Below, one piece after another: positions 31,247 through 40,154 of a DNA stretch of 64,000 nt. Each line of letters opens with the position of its first letter. Within the stretch, counting starts at the first letter, position 1. The notes under the pieces were generated by a model. The model was not told where the DNA came from, did not search any database, and worked only from the letters and a program-made list of their open reading frames with translations. The DNA comes from Syntrophobacter sp963666995 (GTDB lineage Bacteria; Desulfobacterota; Syntrophobacteria; Syntrophobacterales; Syntrophobacteraceae), in contig OY762941.1 of NCBI GenBank assembly GCA_963666995.1, forward strand, positions 3,286,001 to 3,350,000. The letters are read 5' to 3'. Made by a program: the position numbers and the translations under genes.

Positions 31247-33982
31247 ATGGAGTTTTCCCTCGGTTTGAACGCCGAATTCATTGATTCTCAATACCGGCTC
31301 TGGAAATCGGCCCCGCGGAGTGTGCCTCGGGACTGGCGGATTTTTTTCGAAGGCTTTGAACTGGCCGCCTTTCCCGGGCCTTCGGGAATTTGCGACAGAG
31401 AACAGGTGCTGCGACAGGTTCGAGTCCAGGAGCTGATCCATCGATACCGCGATCTGGGGCATCTGCTTGCCTGTCTCGATCCCCTGGTGAGCTGCCCATA
31501 CAATCATCCGCTGCTGGATCTCGCCGCTTTCAAGCTCTCCGAAAAAGATCTCGACCGCACGTTTTACGCCCCGCGCTTTCTGCATTCCGACCAGATGACC
31601 CTGCGCGAGATCGTCAAAGTTCTTAAAGACACGTACTGCGGGTCGATCGGAGTCGAGTACATGCACCTCCAGGACCCGTCCGAGCGGCTCTGGCTGCAGG
31701 AACGCATGGAGCCCACGCGCAACCGGCCGCAACTTTCGCGGGATGAAAAGATCCTGATTCTGAACAAGCTGTGCCAGGCGACTTCGTTCGAACAGTTCCT
31801 CCACACCACCTATGTCGGCCAGAAGCGATTCTCGATCGAGGGGGCCGAAGTCGTGGTCGCCATGATGGAAGCCCTGGTCCGGCGCGCTTCCGAAAACGGC
31901 TGCCGGGAAATGATCCTCGGTATGGCGCACCGCGGACGCCTGAACGTTCAGGTGAACATCCTGCAAAAGCTCTACGAAGACGTATTCTGTGAGTTCGAAG
32001 ACCACTACGACCCGGTTTCCATGGTCGGAAGCGGCGATGTGAAGTACCACAAGGGGTACCTGGCGGACGTCAGGACCGGGGGAGACCGTCTTCTGCGGAT
32101 TCTTCTCGCCAGCAATCCGAGCCACCTCGAAGCGGTCGATCCCGTGGTCGAGGGCATCAGCCGGGCGAGGCAGGAACAGCACGGCGACGATGCGGGCAAA
32201 ATCGTGCTGCCGGTCCTGATTCACGGGGACGCGGCTTTCGCGGGAGAAGGCGTCGTATGCGAGACGCTCAATCTCTCGCAGTTGGAAGGATATTCCACGG
32301 GGGGCACCGTTCACATCGTCGTCAACAACCAGATCGGATTTACGACGCTCCCCGACCATGCCCGTTCCACACGGTATTCGACCGATGTGGCGAAAATGCT
32401 CATGGTGCCGATTTTCCACGTGCACGGGGAAGACCCCGAAGCCGCCTGCCACGCGATCGGGCTCGCTTTCGATTACCGCGCGGAATTCCACAAGGACGCC
32501 GTGATCGACGTGGTCTGCTTCCGGCGCTACGGGCACAACGAAGGGGATGAACCCTACTACACGCAGCCGACGATGTACGACCGGATCCGGGAACGGCCTC
32601 CCCTCTACCAGGTCTACGGCGAAAAGCTGATTGCGGAGGGACTCGTCGCCCGGGAAGACATCGACCGGATCCTCGACGGCATCAGGCAGTGCATCGAACA
32701 GGCCTATAAGTCGGTCCACGATAAAGTCTGTGCGCCTCCCGTCGTTCATTTTTTCGAAAACTGGGACGGTATCGGCGGGAATTATTCCCATGCCCTCGCG
32801 GCCACGGAAGTGCCGGCGGAGACCCTGCGCTCTCTTGCGCGGAAAATGAATATCTTCCCCGACGGTTTTTCGCTGCATCCGAGGCTCAAACGCATACTGG
32901 ACAGGCGCGTCGAGGCTGTTGAAAAAGGAGAAGGGATTGACTGGGCGACAGGCGAACTCCTGGCCTTCGCATCCCTCCTGGTGGAAGGGGTCCCGGTGCG
33001 TCTCAGCGGGGAAGACAGTCTTCGGGGCACCTTCAGCCAGCGGCACAGCGTGCTGACGGATACCAGGACCGGTGAACACTTCACGCCGCTGAACGCTCTG
33101 AGTGATAACCAGGCGCCGTATCACGGGTACGACAGCATGCTTTCCGAAAACGCCGTGCTGGGATTCGAGTACGGGTATTCCCTCGTGAGCCCCAACACCC
33201 TGGTCCTGTGGGAAGCCCAGTTTGGAGATTTTGCCAACAACGCCCAGACGATCGTTGACCAGTTCATCTCGAGTGCCCAGTATAAATGGCAGCGTCTGAG
33301 CGGACTGACGCTCCTGCTCCCTCACGGCCTCGAAGGGCAGGGGGCGGAACACTCGAGCGCAAGGCTGGAAAGATTTCTGCAGTTGTGCGCCGAGGACAAT
33401 CTGCAGGTCTGCAACCCCGGCACGCCCGCTCAGTACTTCCACCTGCTGAGACGCCAGATGAAGCGGAGCTTCCGGAAACCGCTGATCGTGATGACCCCGA
33501 AAAGCCTGCTCCGCCATCCTCTGGCCGTATCGTCGATCGGCGATTTTGCTTCGGGCCGCTTTAAGGAGGTCCTCGATGATTCCGCGGAGTTTAAGAAATC
33601 GGACCGGGTGATCGTCTGCAGCGGGAAAATCTATTACGAACTGCTGCAGAAGAGGGCCGAACTGCGAGCGGAGTCGGTTGCCCTCGTGAGGCTCGAGCAG
33701 CTTTATCCGTTCCCGCAAGACTTGGCGGCCGAGGTCCTGTCGAAGTATGCCCGGGCCGGGGAGTGGTTCTGGGTCCAGGAAGAACCCGAAAACATGGGCG
33801 CCTGGGAATTCGTCAGGGAAAGACTGCGGGACGCCGCCGGCCGGGAATTCACGTACGTGGGAAGAGAACCCGCGGCAACTCCGGCCGTGGCATCGCACAG
33901 GGTCCACCTGGAAAAGCAGGCGGCAATCATCGATCTCGCGATGGGCGGCGTTGCAGTCCCCGAGGGACTTGTTTCCCCATAG
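31247..33982 (+). CDS. sucA: 2-oxoglutarate dehydrogenase E1 component
   Basis: 911 residues, the usual E1o length. The start resembles E1o (SLGLNAEFIDSQYRLWKSAP). ThDP region: MILGMAHRGRLNVQVNILQK, then SNPSHLEAVDPVVEG, GDAAFAGEG and VNNQIGFTT. The C-terminal transketolase half has EFGYSLVSPNTLVLWEAQFGDF and LLLPHGLEGQGAEHSSARLERF. It decarboxylates 2-oxoglutarate and transfers succinyl to the E2 lipoyl arm. The E2 and E3 genes follow on the same strand. A two-hairpin repeat in the 219-base gap to sucB may separate or modulate expression. Confidence 0.95.
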   Translation: MEFSLGLNAEFIDSQYRLWKSAPRSVPRDWRIFFEGFELAAFPGPSGICDREQVLRQVRVQELIHRYRDLGHLLACLDPLVSCPYNHPLLDLAAFKLSEKDLDRTFYAPRFLHSDQMTLREIVKVLKDTYCGSIGVEYMHLQDPSERLWLQERMEPTRNRPQLSRDEKILILNKLCQATSFEQFLHTTYVGQKRFSIEGAEVVVAMMEALVRRASENGCREMILGMAHRGRLNVQVNILQKLYEDVFCEFEDHYDPVSMVGSGDVKYHKGYLADVRTGGDRLLRILLASNPSHLEAVDPVVEGISRARQEQHGDDAGKIVLPVLIHGDAAFAGEGVVCETLNLSQLEGYSTGGTVHIVVNNQIGFTTLPDHARSTRYSTDVAKMLMVPIFHVHGEDPEAACHAIGLAFDYRAEFHKDAVIDVVCFRRYGHNEGDEPYYTQPTMYDRIRERPPLYQVYGEKLIAEGLVAREDIDRILDGIRQCIEQAYKSVHDKVCAPPVVHFFENWDGIGGNYSHALAATEVPAETLRSLARKMNIFPDGFSLHPRLKRILDRRVEAVEKGEGIDWATGELLAFASLLVEGVPVRLSGEDSLRGTFSQRHSVLTDTRTGEHFTPLNALSDNQAPYHGYDSMLSENAVLGFEYGYSLVSPNTLVLWEAQFGDFANNAQTIVDQFISSAQYKWQRLSGLTLLLPHGLEGQGAEHSSARLERFLQLCAEDNLQVCNPGTPAQYFHLLRRQMKRSFRKPLIVMTPKSLLRHPLAVSSIGDFASGRFKEVLDDSAEFKKSDRVIVCSGKIYYELLQKRAELRAESVALVRLEQLYPFPQDLAAEVLSKYARAGEWFWVQEEPENMGAWEFVRERLRDAAGREFTYVGREPAATPAVASHRVHLEKQAAIIDLAMGGVAVPEGLVSP

Positions 33983-34021
33983 GCGATCGGAGGACCGGTG
34001 GATTTCCGTGAGGGCACATTT

Positions 34022-34072
34022 GGCGGCCCCCTCTTGTCCTTACGGACCCGGATACAAGTATCCGGGCCACCC
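34022..34072 (+). repeat. Two-hairpin repeat, half copy (hairpin 2 only), between sucA and sucB
   Basis: CCCGGATA-CAAG-TATCCGGG flanked by CTCTTGTCCTTACGGA and GCCACCC, as in the other copies. The first hairpin is missing. Confidence 0.7.
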
Positions 34073-34201
34073 GTGAATGATTCCTCCGCGCCAAACTGAG
34101 CCGCGAAGCGGCGTGGGGGTGTGGGGGACGCGGTTCCCCACGCTTTTCATTCTTTGACGGCATCTCGGATGCAACTCAGTATGAGACAGGAAGAGAGGGA
34201 C

Positions 34202-35569
34202 ATGAAGATAGAAATCAAGGTGCCGGAAGTCGGCGAATCCGTTCAGGAAGCCCTGCTGGCCGAATGGTACAGACAGGACGGGGATACGGTCCGCAAAGGG
34301 GAAGTCCTCTTCATCATCGAGACGGACAAGGTGACTCTGGAAGTCTCCGCTGAAGCCGACGGGATCCTGAAGATCCTTTTACCCCAGGGGACAACGGTGC
34401 GGGTCGGGGCCGTGGTTGGGACCATCGACACGGAATCGGCGGGCAGGGAAGTTGCCGGCGAGCCCGGGAAGGCGCATGAAAAGGCCGAAGCCCCCGAACG
34501 AAAGCCCGTCGTCCCGGAGGAAAAGGCTGAACGAGCCGCGCCTGAGAAGGAACGTCCCGCCGCTGTGAAAGCATCCCAAATACCTGCGACATCCGAAGCA
34601 CCGGCGTCGTCCGCGGCGCCGGTGCCCGTTATTTCCCCGTCCGTGCGGCAGCTTCTTGATGAAAAGGGTCTGGACGCGTCCCGGATAACCGGCACCGGTC
34701 CGGGAGGGAGGCTCACCAGGGCGGATGTTTTCAATTACCTGGACGAAATTCCCCCGGCCGGCGCAACGGTTCAAAAACCTGTTCCAGAACGGGAAACCGT
34801 GTCTTCCCGCGATGCCCCCCGGATGAAACCTCAAGCGCCTCAACGGGAAAAAATGAGTTTTCCGGCCGGGGAATCCACGGTCCGAAAGCCCATGAGCCCC
34901 ATACGGCTGAAGATCGCCGAACGCCTGCTCGAAGCGAGGCAGACCACGGCGATGCTGACGACTTTCAATGAAATCGACATGAGCGGGCTTCAGGCCATGA
35001 GGGCCCGGTTCAGGGACGCGTTCAAACAGAAGTATGCCGTGTCTTTGGGGCTCATGTCCTTCTTCATCAAGGCGTCCGTCGTGGCCTTGAAGGAATTCCC
35101 CGAGGTCAATGCCTTCATCGACGGCAAGGACATCGTCCATCACAACTATTATCACATCGGAGTGGCCGTGGGGGCCGAACGCGGACTGGTGGTTCCGGTC
35201 ATCCGGGACGCGGACAGGCTCGGTTTTGCGGAACTCGAAGCGGCGATCGAGGATTTCGTTCGGAAAATCAGGGAAAACCGGCTGGAAATGGCCGACCTCG
35301 AAGGGGGCACTTTCACCATCACCAACGGCGGCGTGTACGGCTCGCTCATGAGCACGCCCATCCTGAATTCTCCTCAGAGCGCCATCCTCGGGATGCACAA
35401 GATCGAAGATCGTCCCGTGGCCGTTGAAGGCCGGGTGGTCATCCGGCCCATGATGTATGTCGCGCTGAGCTACGACCACCGAATAATCGATGGAAGGGAA
35501 GCCGTGTCTTTCCTCAAACGCATCAAGGAATGCATAGAGAGTCCGGAACGGATCATGGTGGAGATCTGA
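34202..35569 (+). CDS. sucB: Dihydrolipoyllysine succinyltransferase (E2 of 2-oxoglutarate dehydrogenase)
   Basis: 455 residues from ATG 34202 (AGAGGG upstream). One lipoyl domain with the lipoylated Lys in FIIETDKVTLEV (about residue 43), then an Ala/Pro/Glu-rich linker, a peripheral-subunit-binding domain (SPSVRQLLDEKGLDASRITG, about 142-175), a second linker, and the catalytic domain from about 235: RLKIAERLLEARQTTAMLTT, NAFIDG, and the active site SYDHRIIDGREA. It moves succinyl from the E1 lipoyl arm to CoA. SucB rather than another E2 is judged from the sucA neighbour. Confidence 0.93.
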   Translation: MKIEIKVPEVGESVQEALLAEWYRQDGDTVRKGEVLFIIETDKVTLEVSAEADGILKILLPQGTTVRVGAVVGTIDTESAGREVAGEPGKAHEKAEAPERKPVVPEEKAERAAPEKERPAAVKASQIPATSEAPASSAAPVPVISPSVRQLLDEKGLDASRITGTGPGGRLTRADVFNYLDEIPPAGATVQKPVPERETVSSRDAPRMKPQAPQREKMSFPAGESTVRKPMSPIRLKIAERLLEARQTTAMLTTFNEIDMSGLQAMRARFRDAFKQKYAVSLGLMSFFIKASVVALKEFPEVNAFIDGKDIVHHNYYHIGVAVGAERGLVVPVIRDADRLGFAELEAAIEDFVRKIRENRLEMADLEGGTFTITNGGVYGSLMSTPILNSPQSAILGMHKIEDRPVAVEGRVVIRPMMYVALSYDHRIIDGREAVSFLKRIKECIESPERIMVEI

Positions 35570-35571
35570 AT

Positions 35572-36993
35572 ATGGCGGCGGTGGAACGATTCGATCTGAT
35601 CGTCATCGGGGCAGGCCCCGGAGGGTACGTGGCAAGCCTTCGCGCGGCTGAACTCGGGCTGAAGACGGCGTGCGTGGAAAAGGCCGGCCGGGTCGGCGGC
35701 GTATGTCTGAACGTCGGCTGCATCCCCAGCAAAGCGCTCCTCGATTCGAGCGAGTACTATTTTCTCGCCAGGAGCGGCCTGGGCGGTCACGGGGTGCTGG
35801 TAAAAGATCTGGCCCTGGATCTGCCCGCCATGATGGCGAGGAAGGACCGGGTGGTTCAGGGGCTTGTCGAAAACGTTCGCAAACTTATGGAAGGAAACGG
35901 GATTCGGATAATCCACGGGACTGCCCTGCTGAGCGGAGAGAACAGGGTGGAAATATCCGGGAACGGGGAATCTGCCGGCTCCGTCCCGGCCGTCTGCGAA
36001 GCGGGGTCCATCCTGCTTGCCACGGGCAGCGAACCCATATCCGTGCCTTCCCTTCCGTTTGACGGGAAAAGGATCGTAAGCTCCACGGAAGCCCTCGCCT
36101 TCGATTCGGTGCCCGGGCACCTGGTGGTTGCGGGCGGAGGTTACATCGGCCTGGAACTCGGATCCGTCTGGAACCGCCTCGGGTCCAACGTGACGGTGAT
36201 CGAGATGACGCCGGGCGTCGCAACCGTCCTTGACGGCCAGGTATCGCGGGCCCTTGCGCGATATCTGACACGGCAGGGATTTTCGTTTCGGCTGCGCACC
36301 AGGGTGACCAATGCAAAGGTCACGGCGGAAACGATTCGGTTGAAACTCGAAGCGGAAGGGAAGGAAGAGGAAATCGAGTGCGACCGCCTTCTCGTCGCCG
36401 TGGGCAGAAGGCCGCTCACCCGAGGTCTCGGGATCGCGGAGAACGGGATCGCAACGGATCCCGCGACGGGCCATGTGCTGGTGGATGAAAAATACCGCAC
36501 GAGCAATCCCGCCGTCTATGCGATCGGGGATCTTATCCCCGGCCCGATGCTCGCTCACAAGGCCATGGCCGAGGGGATAGCCGCGGTGGAATGCATGGCG
36601 GGCCTGCCCGGTGAAGTGAATTACGACGCCATTCCGTCCGCGGTCTACACTTCGCCTGAAGTCGCGAGCGTCGGACTCACCGAGGAAAAAGCGCGGGAGA
36701 GAGGAATCGGTTTCGTTGCGGGAAGCTATCCCTTTGCCGGCTCGGGGCGCGCCCGGTGCATGGGGGAATCGGAGGGCTTCGTCAAAATTGTCGCCCATGC
36801 AAGGTCCGGCCGCATTCTCGGCGTCCACATCATCGGTCCAAGGGCTTCGGAGCTGATTGCCGAATGCGCCCTTGCGATGGAATTCAACGCCGGCATCGAA
36901 GACCTTATCCGGGCGGTTCATGCCCATCCGACCCTTTCCGAGGCGATACGCGAAGCGGCCTTGAACCTGAGGGCCGGGAAGGGCGGTCTTTGA
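35572..36993 (+). CDS. lpdA: Dihydrolipoyl dehydrogenase (E3)
   Basis: 473 residues from ATG 35572, two bases after the sucB stop. FAD motif IVIGAGPGGYVASLRAAELG, redox disulphide GGVCLNVGCIPSKALL, NAD motif VAGGGYIGLELGSVWNRLG, second FAD motif VYAIGDLIPGPMLAH, and C-terminal HAHPTLSEA with the catalytic His-Glu pair. It reoxidises the E2 lipoamide with NAD. With sucA and sucB it completes the complex. Confidence 0.95.
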   Translation: MAAVERFDLIVIGAGPGGYVASLRAAELGLKTACVEKAGRVGGVCLNVGCIPSKALLDSSEYYFLARSGLGGHGVLVKDLALDLPAMMARKDRVVQGLVENVRKLMEGNGIRIIHGTALLSGENRVEISGNGESAGSVPAVCEAGSILLATGSEPISVPSLPFDGKRIVSSTEALAFDSVPGHLVVAGGGYIGLELGSVWNRLGSNVTVIEMTPGVATVLDGQVSRALARYLTRQGFSFRLRTRVTNAKVTAETIRLKLEAEGKEEEIECDRLLVAVGRRPLTRGLGIAENGIATDPATGHVLVDEKYRTSNPAVYAIGDLIPGPMLAHKAMAEGIAAVECMAGLPGEVNYDAIPSAVYTSPEVASVGLTEEKARERGIGFVAGSYPFAGSGRARCMGESEGFVKIVAHARSGRILGVHIIGPRASELIAECALAMEFNAGIEDLIRAVHAHPTLSEAIREAALNLRAGKGGL

Positions 36994-37660
36994 ATCCGGC
37001 GAACCCGCCATCTACGACGCACTCCTGATTCCTTAACCAGGTTGCCTTCATGAATGCAGCAAACGATGTTTCTCAAGAGAGCGGGGAGCTTGCGCCCCCC
37101 CCACACCCCCACGCCGCTGCGCGGCTTTGAGTAGCGCCGCGGCAACGTCCCGCGAAACGCGGGGCAGTCGCCGCGAGCGCCGAGCGGTGTAGGGTGGGCA
37201 CAGCTCCGCCGTGCCCACCAATTATCAGCCATGCGCTGGGTAAATTCGGTGTGCAAAGCTTCGCCTTTGCCTTCCTTAGGAGCCGAAGCACAAGAGGAGG
37301 CTCGGGGGATGGGCACTGGAATCTCGGTGGAGGAACTGGCCGCCCCTCTTGTCCTTATGGACCCGGATAACGAGTATCCGGGCCACCCATCGGTTTACTT
37401 TCCACTGTTTTCCGGCCTTCGGCCGTGATATGTTCCAAAGCTCCCCGTGATTATTCGGACCGTCGCCGGAGTGCATGCGATGGATCGCACGGCGGATGGA
37501 ATGGTATCCCCTTTTTGCCGGAGACAGTGAAGGGATCTCTTGGGCATCCCTCATTCGTGAAGATTCCCCCGCTCTGGTGCCCGGCCGAAACGGCGGCGCA
37601 GGAGCGTAGTCGAGGGGACGATCGGGGGGGATGAGTGCATGCGTTTTTCGGAGGAGCATC
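36994..37660. other. Intergenic region with interspersed repeats
   Basis: No gene seen. It contains GCAAACGATGTTTCTCAAGAG (about 37058-37078), also found at 8947, then GC-rich phrases and a hairpin-2 half copy at 37340-37389. Confidence 0.5.
37340..37389 (+). repeat. Two-hairpin repeat, half copy (hairpin 2 only)
   Basis: CCTCTTGTCCTTATGGA, then CCCGGATA-ACGAG-TATCCGGG and CCACCC. Same boundaries as the copy between sucA and sucB. Confidence 0.7.
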
Positions 37661-38848
37661 ATGCCGGGTTCGCGGCTTCGGATCATCGTGACGGGCCTTG
37701 CGGGGCTGTACCCCGTCGGGGGTGTGGCATGGGACTATCTTCAATACCCCATGGGCTTTGCGCGGCTGGGGCACGATGTCTACTACCATGAAGATTCATG
37801 GAGCTGGCCCTATCACCCGATCGAGAAGACCTACACGGCCGATCCCGGCTATTCGGTCAAATATATCGGCGATTTTTTCAAGTCTTACGCACCTCAACTG
37901 AATTCCCGCTGGCACTACCTGCACCTCCACGAACAGAGCTTCGGTGTGGGACGGGCGGCCTTCGATGAGGTCGCGGCGACCGCCGACCTGTTTCTGAACG
38001 TCAGCGGCTCCTGCATGATCCCGGAAAATCTCTCGCCCCGGTGTGTCAAGGTTTTCCTCGACACGGACCCCGGCTACAACCAGATCATGCTGAGTGAAAA
38101 ACTCGCGTGGTCCGAAAACGTGGAACGCTGGTGCGCGAGTGTCGCCGCTCACGATCGGCACTTCACCTATGCCGAAAACATCCACGGCCCGGACTGTATC
38201 GCCCCCAAAATGGATTTCAAGTGGAAGACGACCCGGATGCCGGTCGTTCTCGATGTGTGGAGCGGCCTGGCACGCAAGCGGCCGCCGGGCGCGAGTCCCT
38301 GGACGACCATCATGACCTGGAATGCCTTCAAGGGGAAGCTGGTCTACAAGGGAGTCGAATATGCCAGCAAAGGCGCCGAGTTCGAGAAGCTGATGGATCT
38401 CCCGCGGCATGTGGATGTGCCGCTGAAAGTCGCGGTGGGCGGCGTGACCGCTCCTCTCGACCGGTTGGCGGAGTGCGGATGGCAGGTGATGGACGGGCCG
38501 GAAGCCACGGTGACTCCGGCGGATTATCAGAATTTTATCGCGGCCTCCCGGGGAGAGATTTCTCCCGCGAAGAACGTGTACGTCGCCATGCGAACGGGCT
38601 GGTTCAGTTGCCGTTCCGCGTGCTACCTTGCGGCGGGGAGGCCCGTGGTCGTTCAGGACACGGGATTCACGCCGATTATCGCTCCTGCCGAGGGGTTGCT
38701 CGCATTCAGTACGATGGAAGAAGCGGCCGACGCAATCCGGCAGGTCGAAGGAGACTATGAACGCCATTCGAAGGGCGCTCTCGATGCGGCCGGGATTTAC
38801 TTCGATTCGGATAAGGTGCTGTCGCGGCTGATCGAAGATGCTCTCTAG
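37661..38848 (+). CDS. CgeB-like glycosyltransferase, paralogue A
   Basis: 395 residues from ATG 37661, with GAGGAG upstream. The N-terminal half resembles a GT-B Rossmann domain (IIVTGLAGLYPVGGVAWDYL, HDVYYHEDSW). The C-terminal half has GWFSCRSACYLAAGRPVVVQ followed by DTGF, typical of the CgeB/Glyco_trans_1_2 family. The next gene is clearly related (GWFSDRSACYLAAGRPVITQ). Both would transfer sugars onto a surface glycan or protein in the cytoplasm. The donor is unknown. This begins the glycan region that runs to 49.2 kb. Confidence 0.75.
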   Translation: MPGSRLRIIVTGLAGLYPVGGVAWDYLQYPMGFARLGHDVYYHEDSWSWPYHPIEKTYTADPGYSVKYIGDFFKSYAPQLNSRWHYLHLHEQSFGVGRAAFDEVAATADLFLNVSGSCMIPENLSPRCVKVFLDTDPGYNQIMLSEKLAWSENVERWCASVAAHDRHFTYAENIHGPDCIAPKMDFKWKTTRMPVVLDVWSGLARKRPPGASPWTTIMTWNAFKGKLVYKGVEYASKGAEFEKLMDLPRHVDVPLKVAVGGVTAPLDRLAECGWQVMDGPEATVTPADYQNFIAASRGEISPAKNVYVAMRTGWFSCRSACYLAAGRPVVVQDTGFTPIIAPAEGLLAFSTMEEAADAIRQVEGDYERHSKGALDAAGIYFDSDKVLSRLIEDAL

Positions 38849-38972
38849 TGCCCGGTTGTGCCGCCGGGGAATCGGCGAGCAGGAAGAATGTGCGCCGGCC
38901 CTGGGCCGCTGAGCCTTAGGCGGATCGAGGCCGACAACCCGCCTTGCGGAATTGCTGTATGATGGAGTCTCT

Positions 38973-40145
38973 ATGACACGGCCCAAAAAAGGGAAAATCA
39001 TCGTCTTCGGGATCCTCTTCTGGTACCCGCTGGCGGGTGTGACTTACCAGTTCCTCCACTACCTGATCGGTCTGCGCCGGCTCGGATACGACGTCTACTA
39101 CATCGAAGATTCTGGGCGGTGGGTGTTCAGTCCCAAGACGTTCTGGAATACGCCGGACGCCGGTCCCAACATCGAGTTCCTGGCGCCGATTCTCGAAAAA
39201 TACGGCTTCCGGGACCACTGGGCTTTCCGGGGCAATTATCCCGGCGGCAAGTGCTACGGGATGACCGAAGAGCAGATCCTGCGGCTGTATCGTGAAGCGG
39301 ATGCGTTCCTGAACGTCACGGCGTCCCAGGAACTGAGGGAAGAGCACATGACGGTCCCCCGGCGCATCTATGTCGAATCGGACCCGTTTGCCGTTCAGAT
39401 CAACGTGGCCGAGGGGGACGAACCCACGATTGCCGCTCTGGCTCAGCATGATACGCATTTCAGTTACGGTGAAAACCTTGGAGCGCCCGACTGCGGCGTT
39501 CCGGTCGAAGGGGTCCGGTGGCTTCCGACGCGCCAGCCGGTGGCGATCGAGCTTTGGGACAATCCCAATGAACCCGCCGCGGGAACGGCCTACAATACGG
39601 TCACGACGTGGCGTAATGTGGGGAAGGACCTGGTGTTTCGGGGAGAAGTCTACTACTGGAGGAAGGATATCGAGTTCCTGAGGTTCCTCGATTTGCCCCA
39701 GAAACGCAAGGTACGGTTCGAACTGGCCACCGAGATCGACGGAGGGACCCGTCGCCTTCTCACGAGCTATGGCTGGGAGATCGTGCGGTCACTGCCGGTG
39801 TCCCAGGACATCTACAGCTATCGTTCGTATATCCAGGGGTCGAGAGGCGAATTCACGGTTACCAAGGAACAGGTGGTGAGGCCGGTCACCGGGTGGTTCA
39901 GCGACCGGAGCGCATGCTACCTGGCGGCGGGACGGCCGGTGATCACCCAGGAAACGGGCTTCAGCAAATTCCTGCCGACGGGCAAAGGCTTGTTCGGGTT
40001 TTCAACCATGGACGACATCCTTGCGGCCGTGGACAGCATCGAAAGCGATTACAAGGGGGCCTGCCGCGCGGCCCGGGAAATCGCGGACGAATATTTCGCC
40101 GCCGAGAAGGTTTTGAAAAGTCTCATGGAAAGAGCCGGATTGTAG
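38973..40145 (+). CDS. CgeB-like glycosyltransferase, paralogue B
   Basis: 390 residues from ATG 38973 (GGAG upstream). It shares layout and motifs with the preceding protein: FWYPLAGVTYQFLHYLIGLR, YDVYYIEDSG, and GWFSDRSACYLAAGRPVITQ then ETGF. The sequences are otherwise divergent, so the duplication is old. The spacing to paralogue A is 124 bases and to the acyltransferase 9 bases, giving a probable operon with the latter. Sugar specificity unknown. Confidence 0.75.
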   Translation: MTRPKKGKIIVFGILFWYPLAGVTYQFLHYLIGLRRLGYDVYYIEDSGRWVFSPKTFWNTPDAGPNIEFLAPILEKYGFRDHWAFRGNYPGGKCYGMTEEQILRLYREADAFLNVTASQELREEHMTVPRRIYVESDPFAVQINVAEGDEPTIAALAQHDTHFSYGENLGAPDCGVPVEGVRWLPTRQPVAIELWDNPNEPAAGTAYNTVTTWRNVGKDLVFRGEVYYWRKDIEFLRFLDLPQKRKVRFELATEIDGGTRRLLTSYGWEIVRSLPVSQDIYSYRSYIQGSRGEFTVTKEQVVRPVTGWFSDRSACYLAAGRPVITQETGFSKFLPTGKGLFGFSTMDDILAAVDSIESDYKGACRAAREIADEYFAAEKVLKSLMERAGL

Positions 40146-40154
40146 CCGGATGCG

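Noticed and set aside
31130..33907. 925-codon open frame on the minus strand opposite sucA
   Set aside because: It is a shadow of sucA produced by GC-rich codon use. It has no family similarity, and sucA is complete with all catalytic motifs.
35470..37011. 513-codon open frame opposite lpdA
   Set aside because: Antisense shadow of a complete dihydrolipoyl dehydrogenase gene.
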